Shown here piece by piece: positions 43,236 through 51,251 of a stretch of 64,000 nucleotides of DNA. A program made the position numbers and the translations under genes. The notes below the pieces were generated by a model. The model was given only the letters and a program-made list of their open reading frames with translations, did no database searches and was not told the origin of the DNA. Positions within the stretch are counted from its first letter, which is position 1. Each line of letters begins with the position of its first letter. This DNA is from JBGVMW01 sp045125095 (GTDB lineage Bacteria; Bacillota; Clostridia; Lachnospirales; Lachnospiraceae): assembly GCA_045125095.1 (NCBI GenBank), contig JBGVMW010000141.1:52050-116049 (forward strand), given 5' to 3'.

Positions 43236-43982
43236 TTACTCATGTATTGGGGAAATGACTATGTTTTCTGCACTGACTCCTGTTTTACGCTTTATGATAT
43301 CCTCTATTTTTGCCCTGTCTTCATCTGAAAGATTTGTAGCGTTGACTACAACATCCACGCTGTCATCTGTGATGCTTACTACCACTTCATCAAAGCCTTT
43401 GGCTTCTAAAAGCATTTCTGTTGCTGCTTCTTTTTCTGCAACTGTAGTAAGCGCTAACATGTCATCAATAGCATCCTGTTTCTGTGCTTCATCAATCTGG
43501 TCATTGTTGATAATTTCATTTAGTAATTCTTTATTTTTTGCTCGCACCTGTTCCCGTTCTAACCGTGCTTCTGCAATGAAATCTGTCACCGCTGTCGTTC
43601 CTGTTAAAACAGCTTCCCCCGGGGTATCCTCTGCCTCCGCAGTTTGTTCTGTTGCAGTGGTATCATCCGTAGTAAGATCCAAATCATAGCTTTCAATTTC
43701 CTCTGTAACAACATCCTCCTTGGCTTCTTCCGCCATACCGGATGTCGCCTCCGTCTCCTCACTGGTCGTTTCAGATACCTGGGTGAAAAGACTGTCATTC
43801 TCTGCTACAATATCCTCTTCTGAAATGTCAGTGATTGCATCTTTCGTCAAAGAGTCTTCCGAAGCTGCCGGTACGCTGCTTCCATCAAATTCATTTCCTG
43901 CAAAATGCAGGTAACCAGCAATGGCAATCATAACAGCAAGTGTAGTAATCACTATCTGGTTCCTTTTCAGTAATCGTTTCAT
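43236..43982 (-). CDS. spoIIIAH: Stage III sporulation protein AH
   Basis: A 248-residue forespore-facing subunit of the SpoIIIA-SpoIIQ channel between mother cell and forespore. One TM (IVITTLAVMIAIAGYL, near the N-terminus) is followed by a variable acidic T/E-rich region and the conserved C-terminal ring-building domain (about 140-248: ARLEREQVRAKNKELLNEII, VVSITDDSVDVVVNATNLS). ATG 43982 has AAGGAGG upstream; the longer frame to 44006 lacks one. The variable region is longer than in Bacillus. Last gene of the operon. Confidence 0.94.
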   Translation of the reverse strand: MKRLLKRNQIVITTLAVMIAIAGYLHFAGNEFDGSSVPAASEDSLTKDAITDISEEDIVAENDSLFTQVSETTSEETEATSGMAEEAKEDVVTEEIESYDLDLTTDDTTATEQTAEAEDTPGEAVLTGTTAVTDFIAEARLEREQVRAKNKELLNEIINNDQIDEAQKQDAIDDMLALTTVAEKEAATEMLLEAKGFDEVVVSITDDSVDVVVNATNLSDEDRAKIEDIIKRKTGVSAENIVISPIHE

Positions 43983-44012
43983 ATATCCTCCTTTTTGCTG
44001 AAACATGTGGGC

Positions 44013-44588
44013 TTAAGAGTCAGTCAGCTTCATTACTTTAATTTTATGTGCCTCAATATCAAATAATGCCATAATTGCTTCAGAAATATTTTTTGCTGTC
44101 TGGCTGTTTCCGCCCCCCTCCGCGGCCACAAGTACACCCTCTATTTCCGGCTCTATCTCTTTTACTACATATGGAGTTTCACCAGTGTCGGACTTATCGT
44201 ACACCATTTCCTCCCTCACGTTTTTTTCGCTGCTTTTTCTCGTCTGGGTTCCGTCTGTTTCTTCTTCTGATGAAGTGTCTGTTTCCATATTCTGCAAAAT
44301 TACTTTTTCCGAAGAACTTTTATACGTAATAAGAACCTTTACCTTACCAACACCATCTACCTGACCTAATAGTTCTTCTAACTTTCTTTCAAGACTTTCT
44401 TTATCAGAAACTTCACGGTTTTCCACCGCTACTTTTTTCACTTCTTTTACCTTCTCTGTGTTTTTTGAACCAATTGGCAACGATATCACAATCAGAATTG
44501 CTCCGACCAGTCCCACTACCAACAGGTTCTCCTTACGACATAATTTTTTCAGTTTTTCCCTGATATCATTCTCTTGCCAGTTCCCCAT
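44013..44588 (-). CDS. spoIIIAG: Stage III sporulation protein AG
   Basis: A 191-residue protein with one TM (LLVVGLVGAILIVISLPI) and a C-terminal ring-building domain (VDGVGKVKVLITYKSSSEKV, GVLVAAEGGGNSQTAKNISEAIMALF). It forms the large ring of the feeding-tube channel. The spacer DTSSEEETDGTQTRKS interrupts the domain, as expected for AG proteins. Confidence 0.95.
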   Translation of the reverse strand: MGNWQENDIREKLKKLCRKENLLVVGLVGAILIVISLPIGSKNTEKVKEVKKVAVENREVSDKESLERKLEELLGQVDGVGKVKVLITYKSSSEKVILQNMETDTSSEEETDGTQTRKSSEKNVREEMVYDKSDTGETPYVVKEIEPEIEGVLVAAEGGGNSQTAKNISEAIMALFDIEAHKIKVMKLTDS

Positions 44589-44600
44589 TCAAAGCACCTC

Positions 44601-45113
44601 CTATCGAAACGAGATATGCGCTACCGGTATATCATATGTGGAAGCCAATTCTTCTTTAATCGTTTCACTTCTTAGATGACTGCTTTCCTCGCATTCCACT
44701 ATTATACTAATTATGTTTCCATATTCCTCTGCATCACGGTCCAATTCAATTTCTGTAATTACGTGTTCCACTTTCATCCCATACTTCTCTAACCGCTTGG
44801 CAACATCTGTCTCTATGATTCCATAATATTCTGCCAACACCTCATCCTTCTGTTCCTCCTGATAAAGTTCTGCGCTGTCTAACATATCCTGTACCTCCTG
44901 GTCATAGGAAGCAAACATGCTCTTAACATCTATCTCTTGGGCTTTTCCTGCTAAATCCATAAGTGGTGTAAAAAAAACGAGAATAAATACTAATCCACTG
45001 TAGAGTTTTACATATTTTTTATTCGATGAATCTGGTAACAGCTGCATTATCACTGTAACGAGCATACTATAATAAATAATATTTCTGGCAAATTCTAATA
45101 TATATTCCCTCAT
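44601..45113 (-). CDS. spoIIIAF: Stage III sporulation protein AF
   Basis: A 170-residue protein with two N-terminal hydrophobic segments and a C-terminal alpha/beta ring-building-type domain (VAKRLEKYGMKVEHVITEIEL). It is part of the SpoIIIA complex. Ribosome site on the minus strand (GGAGGAATT) supports the start. Confidence 0.92.
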   Translation of the reverse strand: MREYILEFARNIIYYSMLVTVIMQLLPDSSNKKYVKLYSGLVFILVFFTPLMDLAGKAQEIDVKSMFASYDQEVQDMLDSAELYQEEQKDEVLAEYYGIIETDVAKRLEKYGMKVEHVITEIELDRDAEEYGNIISIIVECEESSHLRSETIKEELASTYDIPVAHISFR

Positions 45114-45123
45114 AATTCCTCCA

Positions 45124-46248
45124 CTATTTCACAGCAATTCCTACAATACCGATAGAAAGCATAAACAACACAATGGTAATAACGCATGTCCGAAGCAATA
45201 ATGCCGAAGCTTTTGATGCCGAATCCACACATGCTGTCATCCTTTTATCCGATACCGGTTGGATAAATGCTGCAATCACTTTATACAAAAATGTGGATAT
45301 TCCCAGCTTAATAAGTGGTGTTACGCAAATAAACACTAAAACAACCATTGCCGCAACTCCAATTCCATTTTTCACCAGCAACGCCGAACCTACAAACATA
45401 TCTGCCACAGCACCTGCCGTATTTCCCACCCCCGGAATGGCACTTACCGTCTTGCTAAACGTCGTATTCTTAAAGGAATCTACCATGGGCGTTATCATGC
45501 CCTGAATCAATTGGAATCCACATACCACTGCCAGAAATGTTTTTAATAACCAGCAAATTCCACTTTCCAACAGTTCCACCAGCTTTGTAATAAACTCCTC
45601 CTTCTGTACACAATTCATCATCGCCAGTAGCAGATACACTTCAATCATAGGGAGAATCATTTGTTGCATTCCTATTACAACTATTTCAATTACTCCCAGA
45701 ATAAATGGATAAAACATGGATGCTGTGGAGGATGCCCCTGTCACCGTAACACTTAAAAAATAGGAAGGCAGCAATGCTTTCATGAATTCACACACATGCA
45801 GCACCACATCGCATGCAGTCTGGTTCATTCGGTCAAAGGAACGCAAAATCAACATACAGAATAATAAATAAATCACAAGAAAACTAATATCTGCAATTCC
45901 GTGCTTATCAAACACATCTGATAATACCGAAAAGATAGCTGCACTGATTGCTAAAATCAAAATGGCGGCTATTTCGTTTTGACTCTGCTTAATTTCATCT
46001 GCTGCTAATGATAAACACTGACCAGCAAATTCTTTAAAGTCCATGCCGTTACCCGACATAAAATCCATGACCAAGATTTCAAAATCTATGTTTTCCTCTG
46101 CAAAGAACTGGTCTAACACCTGTTCAATTTCGTAAAAATCCATTTCCTCTAACAGTTCCTGCTCCTCACTCACCTCCGCCCCCAACACCGGGAGTGGCAA
46201 AAACAGCAAGAAACACAGGCATAGTAAACCGCACACTTTTTTCTTCAT
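45124..46248 (-). CDS. spoIIIAE: Stage III sporulation protein AE
   Basis: A 374-residue polytopic protein, the main membrane component of the SpoIIIA complex. A signal-like N-terminus is followed by a short extracytoplasmic region and about seven to eight hydrophobic segments; IPGVGNTAGAVADMFVGSALLVKNGIG is typical of AE. It overlaps spoIIIAD by 4 nt. Confidence 0.95.
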   Translation of the reverse strand: MKKKVCGLLCLCFLLFLPLPVLGAEVSEEQELLEEMDFYEIEQVLDQFFAEENIDFEILVMDFMSGNGMDFKEFAGQCLSLAADEIKQSQNEIAAILILAISAAIFSVLSDVFDKHGIADISFLVIYLLFCMLILRSFDRMNQTACDVVLHVCEFMKALLPSYFLSVTVTGASSTASMFYPFILGVIEIVVIGMQQMILPMIEVYLLLAMMNCVQKEEFITKLVELLESGICWLLKTFLAVVCGFQLIQGMITPMVDSFKNTTFSKTVSAIPGVGNTAGAVADMFVGSALLVKNGIGVAAMVVLVFICVTPLIKLGISTFLYKVIAAFIQPVSDKRMTACVDSASKASALLLRTCVITIVLFMLSIGIVGIAVK

Positions 46249-46631
46249 GTAAAAAGCTCTCCTATCATGGACAGTAAGGAATTTAACACAGGCATACTAA
46301 CTGCCAGAACCGATAATTTCCCAAACACTTCTATCTGCGAAGCAATATTAGAATGCCCGGTGTCCTTGCAGATTCCAGAACAAAATTCCGCAATGTATGT
46401 AATGCCGATAAGCTTTATCAGTGTAGTGATATACACATTATGAATGCTTATATAATTTTGCAGTGTTTTTATCGTATCCATAATCACCGATAGCTTGTTC
46501 ATCGTATAATAAATCAAAATACTCCCTGCTACAATGGCAATATAAGCTGCATATTCGTTTCGTATGGATTTCATCTGCATAGCAAGAAGTGCTGCTGCCA
46601 CCCCTACTGCGGCTATCTTTAAAACATCCAT
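46245..46631 (-). CDS. spoIIIAD: Stage III sporulation protein AD
   Basis: A 128-residue small membrane protein with four hydrophobic segments and the family sequence LIKLIGITYIAEFCSGICKD. It overlaps spoIIIAE. Upstream, a 119-nt gap holding a family E repeat separates it from spoIIIAC, where these genes are normally close. Confidence 0.94.
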   Translation of the reverse strand: MDVLKIAAVGVAAALLAMQMKSIRNEYAAYIAIVAGSILIYYTMNKLSVIMDTIKTLQNYISIHNVYITTLIKLIGITYIAEFCSGICKDTGHSNIASQIEVFGKLSVLAVSMPVLNSLLSMIGELFT

Positions 46632-46662
46632 AATTCATTCTCCTTTCCATCGTTCATTCCGT

Positions 46663-46737
46663 TAGGTAATTGCGAAACGCCAACTGGCTAGCGAATTGTC
46701 AGAATTGTTTGTAGCTAATAGCTGCTTACTACATAGT
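46663..46737 (-). repeat. Large palindromic repeat, family E, copy 3 (partial, inside spoIIIA operon)
   Basis: Contains TAGGTAATTGCGAAACGCCAA, GAATTGTCAGAATTGTTTGT and AGCTGCTTACTACATAGTT, matching the start of copy 5 at the window end. Only one arm is present. It lies between spoIIIAC and spoIIIAD. Confidence 0.8.
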
Positions 46738-46750
46738 TCATTCAAACATA

Positions 46751-46945
46751 CTACAACATAAATAAATCCTGAATGCTTTCAAATAACTGATATATATATG
46801 GGACAATCCAGAATAACACGAGCAGCAATCCGGCAAGACTTGTTAAAAATGCCTGTTCTTCTCTTCCACTGTGCTTCAATACCTGGCTGAGCACCGATAC
46901 CAGTATACCAACCGCTGCAATTTTAAAAATAATATTTACGCTCAT
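46751..46945 (-). CDS. spoIIIAC: Stage III sporulation protein AC
   Basis: A 64-residue membrane protein with two TMs and the family sequence KHSGREEQAFLTSLAGLLLVLFWIV in pieces (KHSGREEQA, then LAGLLLVLFWIV). ATG 46945 is chosen because homologues start at MSVNIIFKIAAVGI and a GGAGGAATGGT ribosome site lies upstream; the longer frame to 47023 runs into spoIIIAB. Confidence 0.93.
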   Translation of the reverse strand: MSVNIIFKIAAVGILVSVLSQVLKHSGREEQAFLTSLAGLLLVLFWIVPYIYQLFESIQDLFML

Positions 46946-46968
46946 ACCATTCCTCCTTTCCTGTCCCT

Positions 46969-47487
46969 TCACAGCATTAGAAGTACAAAAAACAGACCAC
47001 TCATTACCCCTAAGCTCCGGCATAGCTTTACTTGATTCCCCATATTCGCATATCCTTCTGTTATTTCCATATCCAACTGCTCCACATACAACGTAAGCGC
47101 TGCCGCTTGTGTTTTGCTGTCCAGAAATCCCATCTGCTCTCCCAAACCGGATAATTGCTGCCTGTCCTTCTCTGATAAGGATGTTTTCTTCAATTCTTTC
47201 TGTATCTGGGTATCCCAGATAGTCTGAAAGGATTGTCCATCTAACGACTCCAAAGCACGCCCAGCTTCCATAAACAATTGAGAAAAGGGTTGTCTGCTCC
47301 GTTTGCTGATATGAAAAAATACTTCAGAAAGAGGTGTTCTGGCGTATTCCACCTCTCCCTTTAACATCAAAATCAATTTCTTCATATATTGCAGTTCTTT
47401 CACCCTGTCACTGTATTCCTTTCCTTTTAGAAAACCAAATACAGTGGTGGATAACACAACCAGCAGACAGCCCATTACCTTTAACAT
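46969..47487 (-). CDS. spoIIIAB: Stage III sporulation protein AB
   Basis: A 172-residue protein with TMs at both ends and a helical middle (LKGEVEYARTPLSEVF is characteristic). ATG 47487 overlaps the spoIIIAA stop codon, giving coupling; a GTG at 47505 is the alternative. It is part of the mother-cell side of the channel. Confidence 0.94.
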   Translation of the reverse strand: MLKVMGCLLVVLSTTVFGFLKGKEYSDRVKELQYMKKLILMLKGEVEYARTPLSEVFFHISKRSRQPFSQLFMEAGRALESLDGQSFQTIWDTQIQKELKKTSLSEKDRQQLSGLGEQMGFLDSKTQAAALTLYVEQLDMEITEGYANMGNQVKLCRSLGVMSGLFFVLLML

Positions 47488-48449
47488 ATTTTTTCCTGCA
47501 GACACACCGGTCTGCCATAGCTGTCATATATCTCCTTGACACGCCCAATTCGTTCCTGATTCTCCAACACAATGTATCGCTCAAAAATACGCTCAGTTAT
47601 CAAGCGTTTCAAATACGGCTTCTCCATAATATCAGCCATAGATCTGCCATGTACCGTAGCAATCAGCTTACAGCCAGAATATAACACCGTTTCAATGGCT
47701 TCCATATCTTCATAAGAACCAATTTCGTCTACTGCAACGACTTCTGGCGACATACTTCGTATCAGCATCATCATGCCATCTTTTTTCGGACAACCATCCA
47801 TCACATCGGTACGTATCCCCAGATCGTTTTGTGGTACTCCAAGATAATTACCACCAATTTCTGAACGCTCATCTACTACACCTACTGTCATTCCCCTTCT
47901 GTTTTTGTCACCATCCGAAAGCTGTCGTATCACATCTCTCAGCAATGTTGTCTTTCCGCAACCCGGAGGGGAAATAATTAAACTATGACACAGGCATGCT
48001 CCTTCCATCAAATAAGGAAGTACCTGATCGGCACAGCCCTTTATCTGATGTGCCACACGTACATTCATATAGGATATGTATTTCAAATTCTTTACTCTGT
48101 CATCTTCCACTATTGTCCTTCCTGCAAGTCCCACTCTATGACCTCCTTGAATTGTGATATATCCCTGTCGAACCTCATCTTCATATGCATAGAGGGAATA
48201 TTTTCCCACATACTCTAACGTCTCTGCAATTTCTTCCCGGCTCACTATATGCCCGCAAAGTGCATTTCCCGTCAACTCCCCACTAGTGGTAAGAAAATAT
48301 TCTTTTCCATTATAATGCAGAAGAAGGGGTCTTTCCGGACGCAATCGAATTTCCTGAAGCTTATCATATTTTATATCTGATGATTGTAAAATTTTTCGCA
48401 AACTAACAGCAAATATGCGAATAACTTCTTCTATTTTTTTCACCTTCAT
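47481..48449 (-). CDS. spoIIIAA: Stage III sporulation protein AA, ATPase
   Basis: A 322-residue cytoplasmic ATPase related to type II/IV secretion ATPases. Walker A is SPPGCGKTTLLRD, Walker B region VVAVDEIG, and the ATVHG sensor is present. It is thought to power the SpoIIIA-SpoIIQ channel needed for forespore development. It is the first gene of the operon; mother-cell sigma-E control is expected from the family, but I did not find a clear consensus. Confidence 0.96.
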   Translation of the reverse strand: MKVKKIEEVIRIFAVSLRKILQSSDIKYDKLQEIRLRPERPLLLHYNGKEYFLTTSGELTGNALCGHIVSREEIAETLEYVGKYSLYAYEDEVRQGYITIQGGHRVGLAGRTIVEDDRVKNLKYISYMNVRVAHQIKGCADQVLPYLMEGACLCHSLIISPPGCGKTTLLRDVIRQLSDGDKNRRGMTVGVVDERSEIGGNYLGVPQNDLGIRTDVMDGCPKKDGMMMLIRSMSPEVVAVDEIGSYEDMEAIETVLYSGCKLIATVHGRSMADIMEKPYLKRLITERIFERYIVLENQERIGRVKEIYDSYGRPVCLQEKIC

Positions 48450-48568
48450 CCCTTTCCTTTCTACCCCTAATCTTATATATATGTTGCGGACAAGAATTTA
48501 GTACCTGTAAATGAACGCAAAAACAGACGGATTTCTCCGCCTGTAAACAATCTCCATTATTATTTTAT

Positions 48569-48597
48569 TTGCCAACCATGCAATTCTATCGTATAAT
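48569..48597 (+). promoter_or_regulatory. Strong predicted sigma-A promoter of luxS
   Basis: TTGCCA (48569-48574), 17-nt spacer, TATAAT (48592-48597). Transcription would start near 48604, leaving a leader of about 87 nt. Confidence 0.82.
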
Positions 48598-48615
48598 TTT
48601 TGTGAATAGGACGTT

Positions 48616-48677
48616 CAGAACACATACAGAAGAATGATAACAGTTCTGTCTGCCTAACAAGCCGTTCACTTGGCAGA
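48616..48677 (+). promoter_or_regulatory. Structured luxS leader with two hairpins
   Basis: Hairpin 1: CAGAAC (48616-48621)/GTTCTG (48643-48648). Hairpin 2: TCTGCC (48649-48654)/GGCAGA (48672-48677), with an inner AAG/CTT pair, ending just before the AGAGAGG ribosome site. I see no match to a known riboswitch class. Confidence 0.5.
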
Positions 48678-48690
48678 AAGAGAGGAAAAT

Positions 48691-49170
48691 ATGGAAAAAA
48701 TAGCTAGTTTTACAATCGATCATATTAAATTATTAAAAGGTGTTTATGTTTCACGAAAAGATACTGTCGGTGCAGAAACCATTACAACCTTTGACATTCG
48801 TATGACGAAACCAAACGAAGAACCGGTAATGAATACGGCAGAAATGCACACAATCGAGCATCTCGCCGCTACTTATCTTAGAAATCATGCAGAATACGGC
48901 AATAAAACTATTTACTTTGGTCCAATGGGATGCCGTACCGGCTTTTATCTTTTGTTAGCAGGTGATTATGAATCAAAAGATATCATTCCTCTGCTTACAG
49001 ATATGTTTCTCTTTATTCGGGATTTTAAAGGCGATGTGCCTGGTGCAAGCGCCAAAGACTGTGGCAACTATTTAGATATGAACCTGCCAATGGCAAACTA
49101 TCTTGCAAAAAAATTTTTAGATGATGTATTAAATACTATTACAGAAGAACATCTTATCTATCCACAGTAA
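48691..49170 (+). CDS. luxS: S-ribosylhomocysteine lyase (AI-2 synthesis)
   Basis: A 159-residue iron/zinc enzyme that cleaves S-ribosylhomocysteine to homocysteine and DPD, the precursor of autoinducer-2. The metal ligands H53, H57 and C124 and the catalytic E56 and C81 (GPMGCRTGFYL) are present. ATG 48691 with GAGAGG upstream is preferred over the in-frame ATG at 48670, which lacks a ribosome site and lies in the leader hairpin. It completes the activated-methyl cycle begun by metK. No pfs (SAH nucleosidase) gene is beside it. Confidence 0.97.
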   Translation: MEKIASFTIDHIKLLKGVYVSRKDTVGAETITTFDIRMTKPNEEPVMNTAEMHTIEHLAATYLRNHAEYGNKTIYFGPMGCRTGFYLLLAGDYESKDIIPLLTDMFLFIRDFKGDVPGASAKDCGNYLDMNLPMANYLAKKFLDDVLNTITEEHLIYPQ

Positions 49171-49193
49171 ATCTTCTGCTTTCTATCCTGTAA

Positions 49194-49281
49194 CTAGTAC
49201 ATTGTCCATGAAATAACCGGTATATTCACACAAGAAAATGAGCAAGTGAATATACCAGTTATTTCATGGATGATGTACTAG
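49194..49281. repeat. 36-bp-arm hairpin repeat, family C
   Basis: Inverted arms 49194-49229 and 49246-49281 differ at only three positions, all compatible with G-U pairing in RNA; the loop is 16 nt. Both arms start with CTAGTACAT. It sits between the convergent luxS and YgjP-like genes. There is no T run after it, so if it terminates transcription it does so without a canonical tract. Half copies occur at 34979-35004 and near 50030. Confidence 0.85.
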
Positions 49282-49292
49282 TATAATCTTCA

Positions 49293-50000
49293 TTACACCT
49301 TCAGATAATTTCCATTCTCTTTCAACCAATTATCGTATTCTTTATAATTTGGCATAATGCTTTCCACATATGCCCAGTATTCCTTCGAATGATTCATATA
49401 TTTCAAATGACACATTTCATGTACCACTACATAATCCAGCACTTCTTTCGGAGCCATCACAAGACGCCAGTTAAAATTCAGATTGCGTTTGCTGCTACAA
49501 CTGCCGAATCTTGTTTTCTGATCTTTAACGCGTACAGCTTCTACTTTTTCCCCTAACAACTGACAGTAATGCTTCACCCTGCTTTTTATCAATTTTCTGG
49601 CATTTTCCTTATACCAATACACCAACAAATATTGAATCACCGTCTGATCTGTAGAAGGAGTATGCACTTCTAACGAGTTTTCCTCCAATTGTATCCATGC
49701 ATTTTCTTCCTCATGCAACACCAAGTGTAGCGGATACATTTTTCCAAGGAACGGGATGTGGGTTCCTTCTTCATACACCCTGTCAGGATGCTTGCTTTGT
49801 CGTTCCGATATCATAGAAACTTTGTCTGCGATCCAATCCGACTTTTGTGTCACAAATTCTTGTATTTTATAAAGAGGCATGCGTTCTGGTGCTTTGACTA
49901 CCACCTTGCCATCCGGATACACAGACAATTCCATGGTTTTACGCTTACTTCTTTTTATTTCATAATTAATATGGGCTGTTTCCGTTTCTAACTGATACAT
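49293..50000 (-). CDS. YgjP/SprT-like zinc metalloprotease (DUF45)
   Basis: A 235-residue predicted zinc peptidase. The signature is VVHEMCHLKYMNHSKEYW (HExxH plus the following His), with RFGSCSSKRNLNFNWRL upstream, both typical of the YgjP/DUF45 family. The physiological substrate is not established. ATG 50000 with GAGGGAG seven nt upstream is preferred; the frame is open to 50024 in repeat-derived DNA. Confidence 0.88.
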   Translation of the reverse strand: MYQLETETAHINYEIKRSKRKTMELSVYPDGKVVVKAPERMPLYKIQEFVTQKSDWIADKVSMISERQSKHPDRVYEEGTHIPFLGKMYPLHLVLHEEENAWIQLEENSLEVHTPSTDQTVIQYLLVYWYKENARKLIKSRVKHYCQLLGEKVEAVRVKDQKTRFGSCSSKRNLNFNWRLVMAPKEVLDYVVVHEMCHLKYMNHSKEYWAYVESIMPNYKEYDNWLKENGNYLKV

Positions 50001-50029
50001 ACGTTTCTCCCTCATACACATCATATTTA

Positions 50030-50092
50030 TATACTAGTACATCGTTTTGCAAATAACTATACCATTCACGCAGAATATTTTTCTGAGAGCAC
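50030..50092 (-). repeat. Dispersed repeat, family B/C mosaic half-copy
   Basis: TATACTAGTACATCGTTTTGC, then AAATAACTATACCATTCACGC and AGAATATTTTT. The minus-strand reading matches 18103-18160, and the TACTAGTACAT end matches the luxS-downstream hairpin. Confidence 0.65.
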
Positions 50093-50096
50093 AGGA

Positions 50097-50145
50097 CAAA
50101 AAACAAAGTCTCGGAAACCTATAAAAAACGGCTTCCCGAGACTTT
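50097..50145 (-). terminator. Rho-independent terminator after the TM2-domain gene
   Basis: 10-bp stem AAAGTCTCGG/CCGAGACTTT (minus strand), followed by six T. Confidence 0.9.
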
Positions 50146-50168
50146 CAACAATAACTATTTGCTTCGGA

Positions 50169-50603
50169 TTAATCTCCTATCGGATTACCCTGTCCATCTG
50201 TATCAATCTTACCACAAAGAATCATGATACCTTCAATCAATCCCCAGATTGCAATACCAGACACAACAAAAACACCAATAACGATACAGCTTAATATAAA
50301 TCCAACGATTGTACCTACTAACTGAATCACAGCCTTCTGTGTATAACCTAAATAGAAGTTATGTACACCAAAAGCACCTAAGAAAATACCAAGTAAACCT
50401 GCTACAATTTTGGACTTTGCTCCTACCGCTGGTGCCTTCTGCTTTGTGGAGCTACCACAGCTAAGACATACTTCGCTGTTTGGCATAATCTGCTTACCAC
50501 AGTTACCACAGTAATTTGTTCCCATACCTACTTTTGTGCCACAACTTACACAGATCACAGCATCATTATTCGTAATCTCTGTACCACAATTTCTACAATA
50601 CAT
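50169..50603 (-). CDS. Double zinc-ribbon and TM2-domain membrane protein
   Basis: A 144-residue protein. Two zinc ribbons are visible (CRNCGTEI..CVSCGTK and CGNCGKQI..CLSCGSS), followed by a TM2 domain with two hydrophobic hairpins (GLLGIFLGAFGVHNFYLGYTQKA, broken by the characteristic HNFYLG turn). The function of TM2 proteins in bacteria is not known. A GAAGGAGG ribosome site precedes the start. It is monocistronic. Confidence 0.9.
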   Translation of the reverse strand: MYCRNCGTEITNNDAVICVSCGTKVGMGTNYCGNCGKQIMPNSEVCLSCGSSTKQKAPAVGAKSKIVAGLLGIFLGAFGVHNFYLGYTQKAVIQLVGTIVGFILSCIVIGVFVVSGIAIWGLIEGIMILCGKIDTDGQGNPIGD

Positions 50604-50679
50604 ACTAGAAATCCTCCTTCTTTTTTTACACTAACAGCTCTATTATACACAGTTTTCTATCATATTACCAGACATAATT

Positions 50680-51213
50680 TTACTTTTTTCGCACAAGTTC
50701 TTCTTTCACATAAGAAAGTGCCTTTTCTTCCCCTTCTTCTGCCAGCATTTTCAATATTTTTTCCAGCTGTTCTCTTGTTTCCGGGTGAAGAATTGCATAT
50801 TGCTTCCCATTTTCATAATATGCTAACGGGCACGCATCTGTATACTTATCTTTGTTATATATTTTCGATGCCGCAATTCGGTCACAAATCATTTCCGCTA
50901 CATAGCGATTTGGCATGCGCATTCCCTGCATGCCTTTTTCCACTCCTGTACCATAATCAATCCAGTATTCATAATGATGGCGGTTTCTGCCCTTATGATG
51001 TAACCAGGACAATGACACACCCGTTGCCTCCCTTTCGGCATTATTTGGACTTCTGTTTCCCTGATAATACCGACATCCCTGTAAAAATTCAGTAGGGGAA
51101 TACTTAGACATGTCATGCAGAATTCCCTGCTTATATAATCCAATACGAAAACAATACCTGGCTACCAATAGTTTATGCTTTGTAATGGTACAAAAATGAG
51201 ACCATGCCTTCAT
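50680..51213 (-). CDS. DUF5662-family protein
   Basis: A 177-residue soluble protein rich in His, Tyr and Trp. ILHDMSKYSPTEF and LHHKGRNRHHYEYW contain clustered His/Asp suggestive of an HD-like metal site; I place it in DUF5662, of unknown function, from memory. It lies 38 nt after the GH13 gene's stop on the same strand, so it may be cotranscribed downstream of it. Confidence 0.78.
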   Translation of the reverse strand: MKAWSHFCTITKHKLLVARYCFRIGLYKQGILHDMSKYSPTEFLQGCRYYQGNRSPNNAEREATGVSLSWLHHKGRNRHHYEYWIDYGTGVEKGMQGMRMPNRYVAEMICDRIAASKIYNKDKYTDACPLAYYENGKQYAILHPETREQLEKILKMLAEEGEEKALSYVKEELVRKK

Positions 51214-51251
51214 TTGATTTATGACCTCCTATTAATTATTTTATCTCGTTT

